This document shows positions 1-13,046 of a DNA stretch of 64,000 bases, piece after piece (within the stretch, counting starts at the first letter, position 1; each line of letters begins with the position of its first letter). The position numbers were made by a program, and so were the translations under genes. This stretch comes from Thiomicrorhabdus cannonii (GTDB taxonomy: Bacteria > Pseudomonadota > Gammaproteobacteria > Thiomicrospirales > Thiomicrospiraceae), in contig NZ_JACBGH010000002.1 in assembly GCF_013391695.1 (NCBI RefSeq), forward strand, positions 124,001 to 188,000, read 5' to 3'. Below the pieces are notes generated by a model. That model was not told the origin of the DNA. It saw only the letters and a list, made by a program, of their open reading frames with translations, and searched no databases.

Positions 1-201
1 GTAACCCAGCTGCGCGTTAATCTCATGGTAGAGACGCTCTTTGTGGTCGACCTGAGCTTTGAACTCGATGACCTCATCCACATTCTGCTGCTGAAGGTTA
101 TAAAATATCCCGAATCCAATGCTGTTAATGACTATAAACAGCGCAAAATATATCATCACATTCTGAACGGTCGACCGACCGCGTATACTACTGCTTTTCA
201 T
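1..201 (-). CDS. Membrane-anchored protein, N-terminal fragment (cut by window edge)
   Basis: Only the first 67 codons are inside the window; the rest lies to the left. The ATG is preceded by GCGGAG at good spacing. A short basic N-terminus (MKSSSIRGRS) leads into one hydrophobic segment at about residues 14-37, followed by a polar, helix-prone stretch rich in Q, E and K (QQQNVDEVIEFKAQVDHKE). This is the usual start of a bitopic inner-membrane sensor such as a chemoreceptor or a diguanylate cyclase, with the sensory loop following the first membrane helix. Nothing visible identifies the family, so no function is assigned. Confidence 0.6.
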   Translation of the reverse strand, partial: MKSSSIRGRSTVQNVMIYFALFIVINSIGFGIFYNLQQQNVDEVIEFKAQVDHKERLYHEINAQLGY

Positions 202-594
202 GACTAACTCCGCTCAACATACACCCAATCTTATTGTTATGATTTTCTTGTTTTCTTTACTTTTATATCTGTTGTCACACCAAAATTGACGAAGCCCCCC
301 CTTTCTGCCCCATCAACTTTACCCCGCATAATACCTCAAGAGTTTAACAACTTAGAGGTTTCACTTCATAAACTGCACTAAAAAACCATTAAAACCGCTA
401 TTTCTCATGAGAACTCTACGAAAAATGCAAAAAACACGTGCATTATAAGCAGGTTAACCCATAATAAAAAACACAAAATTAATAAGCGATTTGCTTATAA
501 AGCCTTGTGTCTCAATGCGTTTTCCGCCCGTTAAAAACTTGACTCACGACCCAAAAATTTCCACAATCGCTGTAAATAACTCCTTGGATTGAGC
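202..594. other. Intergenic region, 393 bp
   Basis: AT-rich region between two divergent genes, so it must hold promoters for both. A TTGACT at 539-544 is a possible -35 for the rightward gene, but no convincing -10 follows. I see no RNA gene, strong terminator or recognisable repeat. Confidence 0.5.
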
Positions 595-1575
595 ATGCAA
601 CACATCGAATTCTCCGGTCTCAAACATGCCTTGCTGCTCGACAGTCAAGGCGGAGCCAGCGCAATCAGCTGGCAGCAAGCGCAACACTGGCAAGCAGAGC
701 AAGGGATTCTATGGCTGCATTTCGATTACTCTTCGACAGAAACGCAAACCTGGTTTAAAGAGCATAGCGGTCTTGATCCACTGATCAGCGAAGCCTTGCT
801 TACCGAAGAAACCCGCCCCCGCAGCCACGCGATTGGCGACGGCCTGCTGGTAGCATTGCGCGGCATTAACCACAACCCCGGCGCCGCACCGGATGACATG
901 GTCTCGATCCGTATCTGGATCGAACAGAACCGCATCATTACCACCGGCAGACGCAAACTGCTCTCGGTGGAAGACCTGCACAATTTCCTGCTGAAACACC
1001 AGGGGGTCAGCAATGCGGCAGAATGGCTCGTGGACTTGTGCGACCGCCTGGTGTGGCGAATGGGGGATACCGTCGATCAGTTTGAAGACGATATGGCGGA
1101 GCTTGAAGAAAACACCCTGAGCGAATCGCAGGCCACTTTGCGCCGCGACCTTTCCAATCTGCGCCGCCAAACCATTGCGTTGCGGCGCTATCTGGCACCG
1201 CAGCGCGAAGCCTTACTGCGCCTGCAAGTGGAAAAAGTCAGCTGGCTGGAAGATATTCACCGCCTGCAGCTGCGTGAAATCGGTGACCGGCTGATTCGCC
1301 ATATTGAAGACATTGATGCGGTACGCGAACGCGCCGCCGTGACCCATGAAGAACTGCTCAGCCACGCCTCCGAAGAGCTTAACCAGCGCATGTATATGCT
1401 GGCCATTGTCGCGGCAATTTTTCTACCGCTGGGCTTTGTGACCGGTCTGCTCGGCATTAACGTGGCGGGCATTCCCGGCGCGGACAATCCTTACGCTTTT
1501 TTAGTGGTTAGCGGCACCCTGACACTGGCCGTGATTCTGCAGATTCTGTTTTTCAAATGGAAAACCTGGCTTTGA
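595..1575 (+). CDS. zntB: Zinc transport protein ZntB (CorA family)
   Basis: A 326-residue CorA-superfamily protein of the inner membrane. The long soluble N-terminal part is followed by an acidic helical stalk and two C-terminal membrane helices (about residues 267-287 and 300-320). The pore signature at about 287-289 is GIN rather than the GMN of CorA magnesium channels, within LLGINVAGIPG; this variant is characteristic of ZntB-type zinc transporters. A TTG at 589 is in frame, but ATG 595 is preferred because GGA sits six bases upstream of it. Stands alone, divergent from the truncated membrane protein. Ion specificity is inferred from the family only. Confidence 0.85.
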   Translation: MQHIEFSGLKHALLLDSQGGASAISWQQAQHWQAEQGILWLHFDYSSTETQTWFKEHSGLDPLISEALLTEETRPRSHAIGDGLLVALRGINHNPGAAPDDMVSIRIWIEQNRIITTGRRKLLSVEDLHNFLLKHQGVSNAAEWLVDLCDRLVWRMGDTVDQFEDDMAELEENTLSESQATLRRDLSNLRRQTIALRRYLAPQREALLRLQVEKVSWLEDIHRLQLREIGDRLIRHIEDIDAVRERAAVTHEELLSHASEELNQRMYMLAIVAAIFLPLGFVTGLLGINVAGIPGADNPYAFLVVSGTLTLAVILQILFFKWKTWL

Positions 1576-1871
1576 ATTTCGGATATCCATATTTCGTGAT
1601 TGATAAGTTGATGATGATTAAAACCACGAAGAACGCGAAGACCACGAAGAGCACGAAGTTTTTCTAAGTAATTGACACATATTATCAACCCATCTTATTG
1701 ATTTTAAATGCTTTTAAAACCGCTTTAAAACACAAAAATAACACCAACGAATGATTAACGCTCAAAATCTTCGTGCTCTTCGTGTACTCAGTGGTTCAAT
1801 AAATCAATCATAAAATGTGGTTACCCTGAATTTCATGCCCTAAAAAAGTCAACAGGCCGGGTCAGCGGCTT
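1576..1871. repeat. Intergenic CACGAAG palindromic repeat (copy 1), plus uptake-like motif
   Basis: Between convergent genes. Left arm at 1623-1658 carries four tandem 9-mers of the type ACCACGAAG; the right arm at 1769-1797 carries the reverse complement (CTTCGTGCTCTTCGTG, then GTGGTTC), giving an imperfect palindrome of about 175 bp with an AT-rich centre. Related copies lie at 12977-13034 and 46542-46634. The repeat at 1842-1862 is listed separately. Confidence 0.75.
1842..1862 (+). repeat. Uptake-sequence-like repeat, copy 1
   Basis: Copy of the AAAACTCAACAGGCCGGGTA repeat with one change (GTC for CTC before the core). It sits just after the 3' end of the ROK kinase gene. Confidence 0.7.
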
Positions 1872-2759
1872 TCACCACAGCCAGGCCGCGCCGCGCACCC
1901 CGCTGGCATCGCCGTATTTCGGCGCCACCAGCCGGGTATCGACCCGATCACTAAACACCCACTGCTGCCAGAGTTTCGGCACCTCTTCATACAACTCGGC
2001 AATATTGGACATGCCGCCGCCCAATACAATCACATCCGGATCAATCAGGTTGATCACGCTCGCCAACCCTTGGGCAAGCCAGCGGTAGTAGTCGCGCATC
2101 AACTGAGCGGCTTTTTCATCGCCCTGTCTGGCTAAAGCGACAATCTGCTGCGCCTTGATGGCATCGCCGCCTCGCTCAACAAAATGCGCCTGCAACCCGC
2201 TGCCGGATAAAAAGGTTTCGTTGCAACCGTTCAGACCGCAGTAACAGGGCAAACGGCTGTCTTGCGGCAATGCCCAAGGCAGGGGGTTATGACCCCACTC
2301 GCCGCCAATGGCATTGACTCCGTTAAGAATCCGGCCGTTGACCACTATGCCGCCGCCGCAGCCGGTACCAATAATCACGCCAAACGCCACTTCCGCCCCC
2401 TGTGCCGCGCCATCCATCGCTTCGGAAAGGGCAAAACAGTTGGCATCATTCGCAAGCTTGACTTCGCGCAGCAAGCGGCGCTGCAGGTCGCCCTGTAAAT
2501 CCTGACCGATCAACCAGGTGGAATTGGCATTTTTAACACGGCCGGTTTTATGCGACACGGCACCGGGAATCCCCACGCCCAGAGAGCCCTTCTGTCCTAA
2601 AATCGCGTCCGCCTCTTCAACCAGCGCCGCAATACATTCAAGCGTGCCGGCGTAGTTGCCTTTGGGTGTGTCCACGCGTTTTTGATGGCACACCGCTCCC
2701 TTGTCATCCAGCGCAATGATTTCGATTTTGGTTCCGCCCAAATCCACGCCCAAACGCAT
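1872..2759 (-). CDS. ROK-family sugar kinase (fructokinase/glucokinase-like)
   Basis: A 295-residue cytosolic kinase of the ROK family, expected to phosphorylate a hexose with ATP. Visible signatures: phosphate-binding LGVDLGGTKIEI at residues 3-14; GGEWGHNPLPW, containing the catalytic/zinc-region histidine; and the structural zinc motif C-Y-C-G-L-N-G-C immediately after it. The frame is open 52 codons upstream, but those codons overlap the preceding methyltransferase gene; ATG 2759 starts the domain exactly and has AAAGG upstream. It lies 4 bp after the methyltransferase stop, so the two are co-transcribed. The zinc motif and length fit Mak-type fructokinases, but substrate cannot be told from sequence alone. 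Confidence 0.85.
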   Translation of the reverse strand: MRLGVDLGGTKIEIIALDDKGAVCHQKRVDTPKGNYAGTLECIAALVEEADAILGQKGSLGVGIPGAVSHKTGRVKNANSTWLIGQDLQGDLQRRLLREVKLANDANCFALSEAMDGAAQGAEVAFGVIIGTGCGGGIVVNGRILNGVNAIGGEWGHNPLPWALPQDSRLPCYCGLNGCNETFLSGSGLQAHFVERGGDAIKAQQIVALARQGDEKAAQLMRDYYRWLAQGLASVINLIDPDVIVLGGGMSNIAELYEEVPKLWQQWVFSDRVDTRLVAPKYGDASGVRGAAWLW

Positions 2760-2763
2760 AATG

Positions 2764-3435
2764 TTACCTTTTGTATAAAAACACGGTGAAATCGTTATCC
2801 AAATAGCCCTCACAGCAGACGACCCTGGAGGCAAACGACCGACAATAATCGACAATCTGCTGCGGCTCAAAACTCTGCAAATCCGAGCGCGCCCGAACCC
2901 ACTGGTTGCGTGCATCCAGCAGGTTAAAGGCCACCGCGATGCGGCAGGTTTGATACATTCTGCGAATCACCGCTTTTGCATAACGCCCTTCATGCCCCGC
3001 ATTGTGCTCGGCTTCTGTCTCGACCACTTCATTCAGCGCACCGGAAAGCAGCACATAATCAAAACTCTCATCCGCGGGGTTCAAATCGAACAGATCCCCT
3101 TGCATCACCTGAATGCCCGGATATTGAAACCCTGCGCTCTGCACCATATCCGCCGACAGATCGATTCCCTGATAGTCGACATGAATATCGTTTTTTTGCA
3201 AAAATGCCCGCAAATCACCAAAACCGCATCCCACATCCAGCACCGACCCGGCCTGTTGAGTTTTGGAAGCGTCAAAAACCTGCGCCAGAATTTCAAAGCG
3301 CTGCTGCTGAATCTCCCGGCTGCTCCAGAATAATGCCTGCGGCGTATAACCAAAGCGCTCCAAGGAGTAGCGATGACGCGTCTGAATACGCAAACGCTGT
3401 TTCTCGGACAATAATGCGGGGAATGGCGAAGTCAT
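2764..3435 (-). CDS. Class I SAM-dependent methyltransferase
   Basis: A 223-residue protein with the Rossmann-type methyltransferase fold. Motif I is VLDVGCGFGDL at about residues 65-75, and the acidic residue at the end of strand 2 is in YQGIDLS. The substrate is unknown. Just before motif I, the segment SKTQQAGS is encoded by a full copy of the genome repeat at 3246-3264, so the repeat forms a surface-loop-like linker in front of strand 1. The gene lies between the DUF455 gene (15-bp gap) and the ROK kinase gene (4-bp gap), forming a three-gene unit with no evident pathway link. Confidence 0.8.
   Translation of the reverse strand: MTSPFPALLSEKQRLRIQTRHRYSLERFGYTPQALFWSSREIQQQRFEILAQVFDASKTQQAGSVLDVGCGFGDLRAFLQKNDIHVDYQGIDLSADMVQSAGFQYPGIQVMQGDLFDLNPADESFDYVLLSGALNEVVETEAEHNAGHEGRYAKAVIRRMYQTCRIAVAFNLLDARNQWVRARSDLQSFEPQQIVDYCRSFASRVVCCEGYLDNDFTVFLYKR
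3246..3264 (-). repeat. Uptake-sequence-like repeat inside methyltransferase gene
   Basis: Exact core copy of the repeat, read in the coding strand as AAA ACT CAA CAG GCC GGG, giving KTQQAG immediately before methyltransferase motif I. The same frame is used by the copy in pabB. Confidence 0.8.
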
Positions 3436-3450
3436 ATGGTCACGCTACCT

Positions 3451-4248
3451 TCAAAGAGTCTTTAACCAAGCAATCTCTTCTGCCGAGAACCCGGCCTGCT
3501 CTCTGGCTTCGTAATTAAACGGCCCGCGCAGATCGCCGTGAAAATAGTTTTCCACGATCCATTGGAAATGGTTAAAAGGATTCAGCTGACGCTGTTGGCA
3601 CAGATAGCGGAACCAACGCGTGCCGACTTCAACATGACCGATCTCGTCGCGTAACAGAATCTTGAGGATTTCGACGCCGCGCTTGTCGCCAATCGCGCGC
3701 AATTTCTGAATCATCGGCGGCGTCACATCCAAACCGCGTGCTTCAAGCGTACGTGGCACCAGCGCCATGCGCACCAGCGGGTCGTGATCGGTTTCATAGG
3801 TGGTCAGCCACAAGCCATTATGCGCCGGCATATCGCCGTACTCATAACCCAAATGATTCAAATGTTCGCGTACCATCTGAAAATGGTAGGATTCTTCCCC
3901 GGCCACCCCCAACCAGTCGCGGTAGTAGTCGTAAGGCATTTCCTGAAAGCGGTAAATGGCATCCAACGCCAGATTGACCGCATTGAATTCGATATGGGCA
4001 ATGGAATGCATCAAAGAGGCGTGGCCTTCAGGCGTGCCCAATCCGCGCTTGGGCAATTCCTTGGGTGCGACCAACTGCGGTCTGTCCGGACGACCGGGAT
4101 CGGCAATGCGCACCACCTCAGCCGTGGGGGTAAAGTCAAAGCGATCCTGCGACCAATCTTCCTGCAGCTGCGAAAGCAGGCTGACTTTGGTATTCAGGTC
4201 TTTTTCCATCAAGCAGTCGAACGCCGCCTGAAAAAGATTTTTTTTCAT
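3451..4248 (-). CDS. DUF455 ferritin-like protein
   Basis: A protein of about 265 residues of the DUF455 family, with a ferritin-like four-helix core. Candidate di-metal ligands are the Glu/His pairs in SIAHIEFNAVNLALDA, AGEESYHFQM and DEIGHVEVGTRWF, the usual helix positions for E-x-x-H ligands. The biochemical activity is not known; a diiron or oxygen-related role is inference. An in-frame ATG lies seven codons further upstream (4269), but MKKNLFQAAF at 4248 matches a normal start better; neither has a strong ribosome site. First gene of the operon with the methyltransferase and ROK kinase. Confidence 0.75.
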   Translation of the reverse strand: MKKNLFQAAFDCLMEKDLNTKVSLLSQLQEDWSQDRFDFTPTAEVVRIADPGRPDRPQLVAPKELPKRGLGTPEGHASLMHSIAHIEFNAVNLALDAIYRFQEMPYDYYRDWLGVAGEESYHFQMVREHLNHLGYEYGDMPAHNGLWLTTYETDHDPLVRMALVPRTLEARGLDVTPPMIQKLRAIGDKRGVEILKILLRDEIGHVEVGTRWFRYLCQQRQLNPFNHFQWIVENYFHGDLRGPFNYEAREQAGFSAEEIAWLKTL

Positions 4249-4316
4249 AGAGAAACCCAACACATACACAAATACTGACGGACGGTTCTTATAACCCGCT
4301 CCTTTGCACTAAAAAC

Positions 4317-4346
4317 GAAAAAAGCCGGTAAAAACCGGCTTTCTTT
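4317..4346 (-). terminator. Rho-independent terminator of the small exported protein gene
   Basis: Perfect stem AAAGCCGGT / ACCGGCTTT around AAAA, followed on the minus strand by a T-rich tract. It lies just downstream of the stop at 4366. Confidence 0.85.
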
Positions 4347-4365
4347 TGCTTATCGAAGCTCGAAA

Positions 4366-4722
4366 TTAACGGTAGTAAGACGCCATGTTGTAGCGAGTAC
4401 CAGTGAATTTCTTAGCGTCGATTGCATCAAACAATGCAGCCCACTTGGCGCGGTCTTCTGGAGTCATGACTGAAGATGGGTTTACACCTTTAGTTTTGTC
4501 GCCGTATTTCGCTTCGATTTTGTTCAACTCGCCAAAGCATTGCTCAACAGTGGTTTTTTGCTCAATTTTACGAGCAGCTGGACCACCCTCTTTTTTAGCA
4601 GTAGCGATAACGTGCTCAGCATCCGCCAAACATTGGCTGTATACGTCGTCAGCTGCTTGAACATTCAAAGAAGCAACCGCAAAAGCTGATACGAATAAGG
4701 CTTTTAGTGTTAAGTGTTTCAT
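4366..4722 (-). CDS. Small exported protein of unknown function
   Basis: A 118-residue protein with a typical signal peptide (MKHLTLKALFVSAFAVASLNVQA, then ADD), so the mature form of about 95 residues should be periplasmic. It has two cysteines, in DVYSQCLADAE and TVEQCFGEL, which could form a disulfide, and a charged, helical mature part. CTGGAG precedes the ATG. It is monocistronic: a terminator follows and about 100 bp separate it from the next upstream gene. I do not recognise the family. Its strong terminator and clean ribosome site suggest good expression. Confidence 0.75.
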   Translation of the reverse strand: MKHLTLKALFVSAFAVASLNVQAADDVYSQCLADAEHVIATAKKEGGPAARKIEQKTTVEQCFGELNKIEAKYGDKTKGVNPSSVMTPEDRAKWAALFDAIDAKKFTGTRYNMASYYR

Positions 4723-4820
4723 TCAATAAACTCCAGGTTTGGTTTGTCTCTATAACGCGTCAATTCTGAACTGTTTCTACGCAAAATGCAACCCAAACAG
4801 GTTAGAAAATAATTAAATGC

Positions 4821-5309
4821 TTATAAACTTTTTTTATCCGCTAACGCCTTGTTTACAACCAATTTCTTGAGGTTTTGCCATCCCCAAACCACGAGCAGTA
4901 GTATTGCCGACAGATACGAGAGTTGGTACAGTCCGTGCAGCATCATAAACTCCTGCCAGAGCGCTGACCCTTTTGGCACCCCCTCTGGAAATCCGGCTTT
5001 TAACGCTTCCATTTCAGGCCCAAGCCAGAAGAGATTGATTGCCAACAACAGCATTAACAACACAAACGTCTTGCCAAAAACCCAAGCATGGCGATAAAAC
5101 CAAAAAGCGGTCGCACTTAACAACAGCCAAACCAAGACAAAACTCTGCGACCATTGCAATAAGACGCCGACCAATTTGCCCGCCGCCACTTCAGACAACT
5201 CGGCAAACAGCAACGGTGCCACCACATAACCAACGGTTAGCAGAACGGCGGCCAGCCACCATCCCGAAGTGGCAAACAAAACGGCCAATGGAAAACTGAA
5301 GCGTTTCAT
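4821..5309 (-). CDS. DUF4149 membrane protein
   Basis: A 162-residue integral membrane protein with four hydrophobic segments (roughly residues 8-34, 48-72, 78-96 and 124-146). It resembles the DUF4149 / TMEM205-like family: an early VAPLLFAEL segment, then a glycine-containing second helix. Function is unknown in bacteria. It lies about 20 bp after greA on the same strand, so it is probably co-transcribed with greA and, through readthrough, possibly with carAB. No catalytic motif is visible. Confidence 0.7.
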   Translation of the reverse strand: MKRFSFPLAVLFATSGWWLAAVLLTVGYVVAPLLFAELSEVAAGKLVGVLLQWSQSFVLVWLLLSATAFWFYRHAWVFGKTFVLLMLLLAINLFWLGPEMEALKAGFPEGVPKGSALWQEFMMLHGLYQLSYLSAILLLVVWGWQNLKKLVVNKALADKKSL

Positions 5310-5327
5310 TTGTGGCCGCTCGTCCTT

Positions 5328-5804
5328 TTAAATATATTGAATTTCGATGATTTCGTAATCGATATTGCCGCTTGGCGCCTCAACGATCACTTCATCACCT
5401 TCTTGCTTGCCGATCAACGCACGCGCAATCGGCGAATTGATCGAGATTTTGTTGGCCGTCACATTCGATTCTTCATTGCCGACAATTTTGTAGGTCAGCT
5501 CTTCATCGGTATCGATATTCAACACCGTGACCGTAGCGCCGAACACCACCTTGCCGTTTGGATTCAATTTGGTCACGTCAATAATCTGCGCATGCGCCAA
5601 AACCGACTCGATCTGTTTGATACGCGCTTCAACCAAGCCTTGCTGCTCGCGTGCCGCATGGTATTCGGCGTTTTCTTTCAAATCGCCATGCTCGCGCGCC
5701 TCGGCGATCGCCTCGGTAATGCGCGGGCGATCTTCTTTCTTGAGTTTGTTCAACTCCGTCTGCAGGGCTTCCGCGCCCTCTTTTGTCATAGGATGTTTTG
5801 TCAT
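5328..5804 (-). CDS. greA: Transcription elongation factor GreA
   Basis: A 158-residue factor that binds in the RNA polymerase secondary channel and stimulates cleavage of the backtracked transcript. The N-terminal coiled coil (about residues 1-75) carries the acidic tip region [25 protein letters not shown], typical of GreA, and the C-terminal half is the FKBP-like domain ([11 protein letters not shown], then [12 protein letters not shown]). Length is normal for GreA. AGGAAACAGGCG precedes the ATG. It lies downstream of carB with a stem-loop in the gap, and upstream of the DUF4149 gene. Confidence 0.97.
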   Translation of the reverse strand: MTKHPMTKEGAEALQTELNKLKKEDRPRITEAIAEAREHGDLKENAEYHAAREQQGLVEARIKQIESVLAHAQIIDVTKLNPNGKVVFGATVTVLNIDTDEELTYKIVGNEESNVTANKISINSPIARALIGKQEGDEVIVEAPSGNIDYEIIEIQYI

Positions 5805-5882
5805 CGCCTGTTTCCTTGATAACTATTCAATAGGCTTGCGGGCATCTTGATTGCCCCTAACGAGCGCCTTTTAAAACACAAA

Positions 5883-5912
5883 CGCCAAAGCCCACTTCCG
5901 CAGACTTTGGCG
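5883..5912 (-). terminator. Stem-loop between carB and greA
   Basis: CGCCAAAG / CTTTGGCG inverted repeat with a 14-base loop. On the minus strand it is followed by a broken T tract, so it may act as a partial terminator after carB. Confidence 0.55.
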
Positions 5913-5930
5913 CTTTGCAAAAAGAACCGA

Positions 5931-9146
<3,216 letters not shown>

Positions 9147-9169
9147 GTCTTGTTCCTATTTCCTATCGT

Positions 9170-10303
9170 TCAGGCTTTTTTGAAAGCTTTCATATTTTCA
9201 ATAAATTGGTCGAAAAGCGGCGCCACGTCATGTGGACCCGGGCTGGCTTCAGGGTGCCCCTGGAAGCTGAAGGCCGCTTTATCGGTACGCGCAATCCCTT
9301 GCAAAGTACCGTCAAACAAAGACTTGTGGGTAGCACGCACATTGGTTGGCAAGGTCGCTTCGTCTACCGCAAAACCGTGGTTCTGTGCCGTGATCATCAC
9401 TTTTTTGCTGTCCGTATCCTGAACAGGGTGGTTGCCGCCGTGGTGACCGAACTTCATTTTCACCGTTTTCGCACCACTGGCCAACGCCAACAACTGGTGA
9501 CCTAGACAGATACCGAATACAGGCACCTCGGTTTGCAACACTTGCTGAATCGCTTCAATCGCGTAGTCGCAAGGCTCCGGATCGCCAGGACCGTTTGACA
9601 GGAACACACCATCCGGATTCATGGCCAATACGTCAGCAGCCGGCGTTTTGGCGGGAACAACCGTCAGCTTGCAGCCGCGGTCAGCCAGCATACGCAAAAT
9701 ATTGCGTTTGATACCGTAATCATACGCGACCACATGGAAATCGTGATTGGCAGAGCAGTCTTTATGCCCTTCACCCAACACCCAAGTGCCTTCCGTCCAC
9801 ACATAGGTTTCTGCGGTGGTGACTTCTTTGGCCAGATCCAAACCTTTCAGACCACTGAAGGCTTTAGCCTTGGCGACCGCGTCTTCGGCATTGATATTGT
9901 CGCCGGCAACGATAATGCCGGATTGCGCACCTTTGTCACGCAGAATACGCGTCAGCTTACGGGTATCGATATCGGCAATCGCCACGACGTTTTGTTCTTT
10001 CAGATAGTCAGGCAGTGTTTTTTGCGCGCGGAAATTACTCATCAATGGAGGGCAGTCTTTAACAACCAGGCCTTGCGCCATAATGCGGGGGGATTCTTCA
10101 TCCTCGGCATTGACACCGACGTTACCGATATGCGGATAAGTCAACGTAACGATTTGTTTGAAATAAGAAGGATCGGTCAAGATCTCTTGATAACCAGTCA
10201 ACGAAGTATTGAAAACCACTTCGCCTACGGTCTCCCCTTCCGCACCCAATGAAGTTCCCCAGAAAAGGGTACCGTCTTCTAAAGCCAGTAAAGCCTGTGT
10301 CAT
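9170..10303 (-). CDS. carA: Carbamoyl-phosphate synthase small (glutaminase) subunit
   Basis: A 377-residue subunit that hydrolyses glutamine and passes ammonia to CarB. The N-terminal half is the CarA-specific domain ([29 protein letters not shown]). The C-terminal half is a class I glutamine amidotransferase with nucleophile cysteine in [14 protein letters not shown] and catalytic His/Glu in [11 protein letters not shown]. First gene of the carAB unit, preceded by a 448-bp gap containing a large palindrome and the dapB terminator, so it probably has its own promoter. Confidence 0.98.
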   Translation of the reverse strand: MTQALLALEDGTLFWGTSLGAEGETVGEVVFNTSLTGYQEILTDPSYFKQIVTLTYPHIGNVGVNAEDEESPRIMAQGLVVKDCPPLMSNFRAQKTLPDYLKEQNVVAIADIDTRKLTRILRDKGAQSGIIVAGDNINAEDAVAKAKAFSGLKGLDLAKEVTTAETYVWTEGTWVLGEGHKDCSANHDFHVVAYDYGIKRNILRMLADRGCKLTVVPAKTPAADVLAMNPDGVFLSNGPGDPEPCDYAIEAIQQVLQTEVPVFGICLGHQLLALASGAKTVKMKFGHHGGNHPVQDTDSKKVMITAQNHGFAVDEATLPTNVRATHKSLFDGTLQGIARTDKAAFSFQGHPEASPGPHDVAPLFDQFIENMKAFKKA

Positions 10304-10337
10304 GTAGTGTGTCCGCCCAAGATAGAAACTGTTCTAA

Positions 10338-10477
10338 GGAGCTTCTGATTAACTATTACGCTTGCCAATCCATCGTTGAAATTGACCTCAAAATGCTCAT
10401 TTACACTGTGTAAACTGCGCTTTTTCGGCCAATTTCGCCTTGTCTTGCCTGCGCTCATGACGTTAATCAGAGCCCCT
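10338..10477. repeat. 140-bp imperfect palindrome (MITE-like)
   Basis: Intergenic element upstream of carA. The ends are AGGAGCTTCTGATTAAC and its near reverse complement (GTTAATCAGAGCCCCT), the centre is TTTACACTGTGTAAA, and the arms match over most of their 70 bases, including GAAATTG(A/G)CC. It would fold as one long hairpin. A 17-base match to its left end lies at 44041-44057. Confidence 0.75.
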
Positions 10478-10550
10478 CTAAGTTGCAAGCGACTGTGTGA
10501 GTGTTAAATATTCGTAAAATGTAAGTGAAAAAATAAATTGCGCATATAAA

Positions 10551-10590
10551 AAAACGGAGCCAGCCCCCTTTCAAGGACTCACTCCGTTTT
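10551..10590 (-). terminator. Terminator after dapB
   Basis: Outer stem AAAACGGAG / CTCCGTTTT (10551-10559 and 10582-10590), with an inner stem that on the minus strand closes on a GAAA tetraloop, followed by a run of T. It lies 160 bp after the dapB stop; nothing else is between. Confidence 0.75.
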
Positions 10591-10750
10591 AATAAGCCAA
10601 ATGACCTGTCGTCATCGCTGCAAAATACCCCGTATACACCACTAAATATCTAATTTTAGTCGCAAATTTGAATTAGCGGGATTTTACTTGATTTACCAAT
10701 TCTTGTCTAGGCTAATTATGGGAAATTTCATAGACACTTCTCAATGGATC

Positions 10751-11563
<813 letters not shown>

Positions 11564-11630
11564 CTATTCCTTAACGTTTGCTGCCAATCCTTCACTGCGA
11601 CAACAATAATTTAATTCGTATTGAGAATCT

Positions 11631-12806
11631 TCAATCATTCCACGGATCATTTTTATCTTTTTTAGCGTCTTTGTCAGCCTCATCCTCGCCGGTGAAGAAC
11701 GATTTAACGCTATCAAAGAACGAGTGCTCTTTTGGACTATGCTGCTTGTAGTGTTTGCCTTTCAGGCTGGCCTCAAGCTCCTCCAGCAACTCTTTCTGGC
11801 GCGCCGTCAACTTCACCGGCGTTTCGATATTGACCTGCACAATCAAATCGCCCACAAAAGACGAACGTACCGATTTAACCCCTTTACCGGCCAATTTGAA
11901 ACGCTGGCCCGACTGCGTGCCCGCCGGAACTTTCAACGAGGCTTTACCGCCGAGTGTCGGCACTTCGACCGAACCACCCAACGCCGCGGTCGGGAAGCTC
12001 AATGGCAGTTCGCAATACAGATTGTTGCCGTCGCGCTCGAAAATCGCATGACGTTTAACGCGAATACGCACATACAGATCACCGCGTGGCGCGCCCGGCT
12101 CGCCTGCTTCGCCTTCACCCTGAAGGCGGATGCGATCACCGTTATCGACACCGGCCGGAATCTTGACCGACAGGGTTTTATTGCTGTGGGTAAAGCCTTC
12201 ACCACGGCACTTGCGGCAAGGCGTTTTAATGATTTTGCCCTGTCCATGACAGGTCGGACAGCTGCGATTGACCGCAAAAAAGCCCTGCTGCATGCGCACC
12301 TGGCCGGCGCCATGACAGGTCGGACAAGTCTGCACCTCTGAACCCGGCTCGGCACCGGTACCGTCACAGGCATCACAAATGTCTTTGGTCGGAATGCGGA
12401 TATCCACCGTCGTGCCGGCGACCGCCTCTTCTAACGAGATTTCCAGTTCGTACTGCAGGTCATTGCCCGGCTGCGGGCCGCGACGCCCGCCGAAACCGCC
12501 GCCGAACATCTCACTGAAAATATCCCCGAATGCGTCGCCAAAGCCGCCGCCGAAACCGCCATGACCGCCGCCGGCATGTCCTTCCAATCCGGCGTGACCG
12601 AACTGGTCATAGGTCGCGCGCTTTTGAGAATCCGACAACACCTCATAAGCTTCCGAGGCTTCCTTGAAATTGTCTTCCGCCTCTTTGTTATCGGGATTAC
12701 GATCGGGATGGTATTTCATCGCCAATTTACGATAGGCCTTTTTAATCTCGCCTTCTGAAGCGGTTCTAGCCACACCTAAAACTTCGTAATAATCTCTTTT
12801 TGCCAT
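11631..12806 (-). CDS. dnaJ: Chaperone protein DnaJ
   Basis: A 391-residue class I J-protein that stimulates the DnaK ATPase and delivers substrates. The J domain has its HPD motif in [10 protein letters not shown] near residue 33. A Gly/Phe-rich linker follows ([17 protein letters not shown]), then four zinc-binding C-x-x-C-x-G-x-G repeats ([32 protein letters not shown]), then the C-terminal substrate domains. The frame extends 14 codons upstream, but [11 protein letters not shown] at 12806 is the canonical start. The tail is longer and more acidic than in E. coli. Separated from dnaK by 240 bp containing two repeat elements. Confidence 0.98.
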   Translation of the reverse strand: MAKRDYYEVLGVARTASEGEIKKAYRKLAMKYHPDRNPDNKEAEDNFKEASEAYEVLSDSQKRATYDQFGHAGLEGHAGGGHGGFGGGFGDAFGDIFSEMFGGGFGGRRGPQPGNDLQYELEISLEEAVAGTTVDIRIPTKDICDACDGTGAEPGSEVQTCPTCHGAGQVRMQQGFFAVNRSCPTCHGQGKIIKTPCRKCRGEGFTHSNKTLSVKIPAGVDNGDRIRLQGEGEAGEPGAPRGDLYVRIRVKRHAIFERDGNNLYCELPLSFPTAALGGSVEVPTLGGKASLKVPAGTQSGQRFKLAGKGVKSVRSSFVGDLIVQVNIETPVKLTARQKELLEELEASLKGKHYKQHSPKEHSFFDSVKSFFTGEDEADKDAKKDKNDPWND

Positions 12807-12898
12807 ATAAGTGATCTTTTTCTGCTTCTTATTCAATAACCAAGGCAAACCCGCTTAACACTTAAGCCCGTTTGCGTTGGTTACTCATTACCGGCCAT

Positions 12899-12920
12899 AC
12901 CCGGCCTGTTGAGTTTTTTT
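12899..12920 (-). repeat. Uptake-sequence-like repeat, dnaK-dnaJ gap
   Basis: Exact 18-base copy including the T tract (TACCCGGCCTGTTGAG followed by seven T on the plus strand), in the spacer between dnaK and dnaJ. Confidence 0.8.
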
Positions 12921-12976
12921 GAGGCAATTCAAACTGATATTCAACGCCTCAAAAAAGCCGCTATTTAAACACAAAA

Positions 12977-13034
12977 GCACGAAGCTTTTTGAAGGAACTC
13001 AAGCATCCCTTCGTTTCTTCGTGCCTTTGCGGTT
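12977..13034. repeat. CACGAAG palindromic repeat (copy 2)
   Basis: GCACGAAG on the left and CTTCGTTTCTTCGTGC followed by GCGGTTAA on the right form a hairpin between dnaK and dnaJ. The same right-end GCGGTTAA occurs in the copy at 46542-46634. Confidence 0.7.
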
Positions 13035-13046
13035 AATCCCTAAGGA

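Noticed and set aside
25-207. 60-codon plus-strand frame at the left edge
   Set aside because: It is opposite the start of a membrane protein with signal-like helix and good ribosome site on the minus strand.
12379-12564. Proline-rich plus-strand frame within dnaJ
   Set aside because: Complement of the Gly/Phe-rich linker of dnaJ, which always gives proline-rich shadows.
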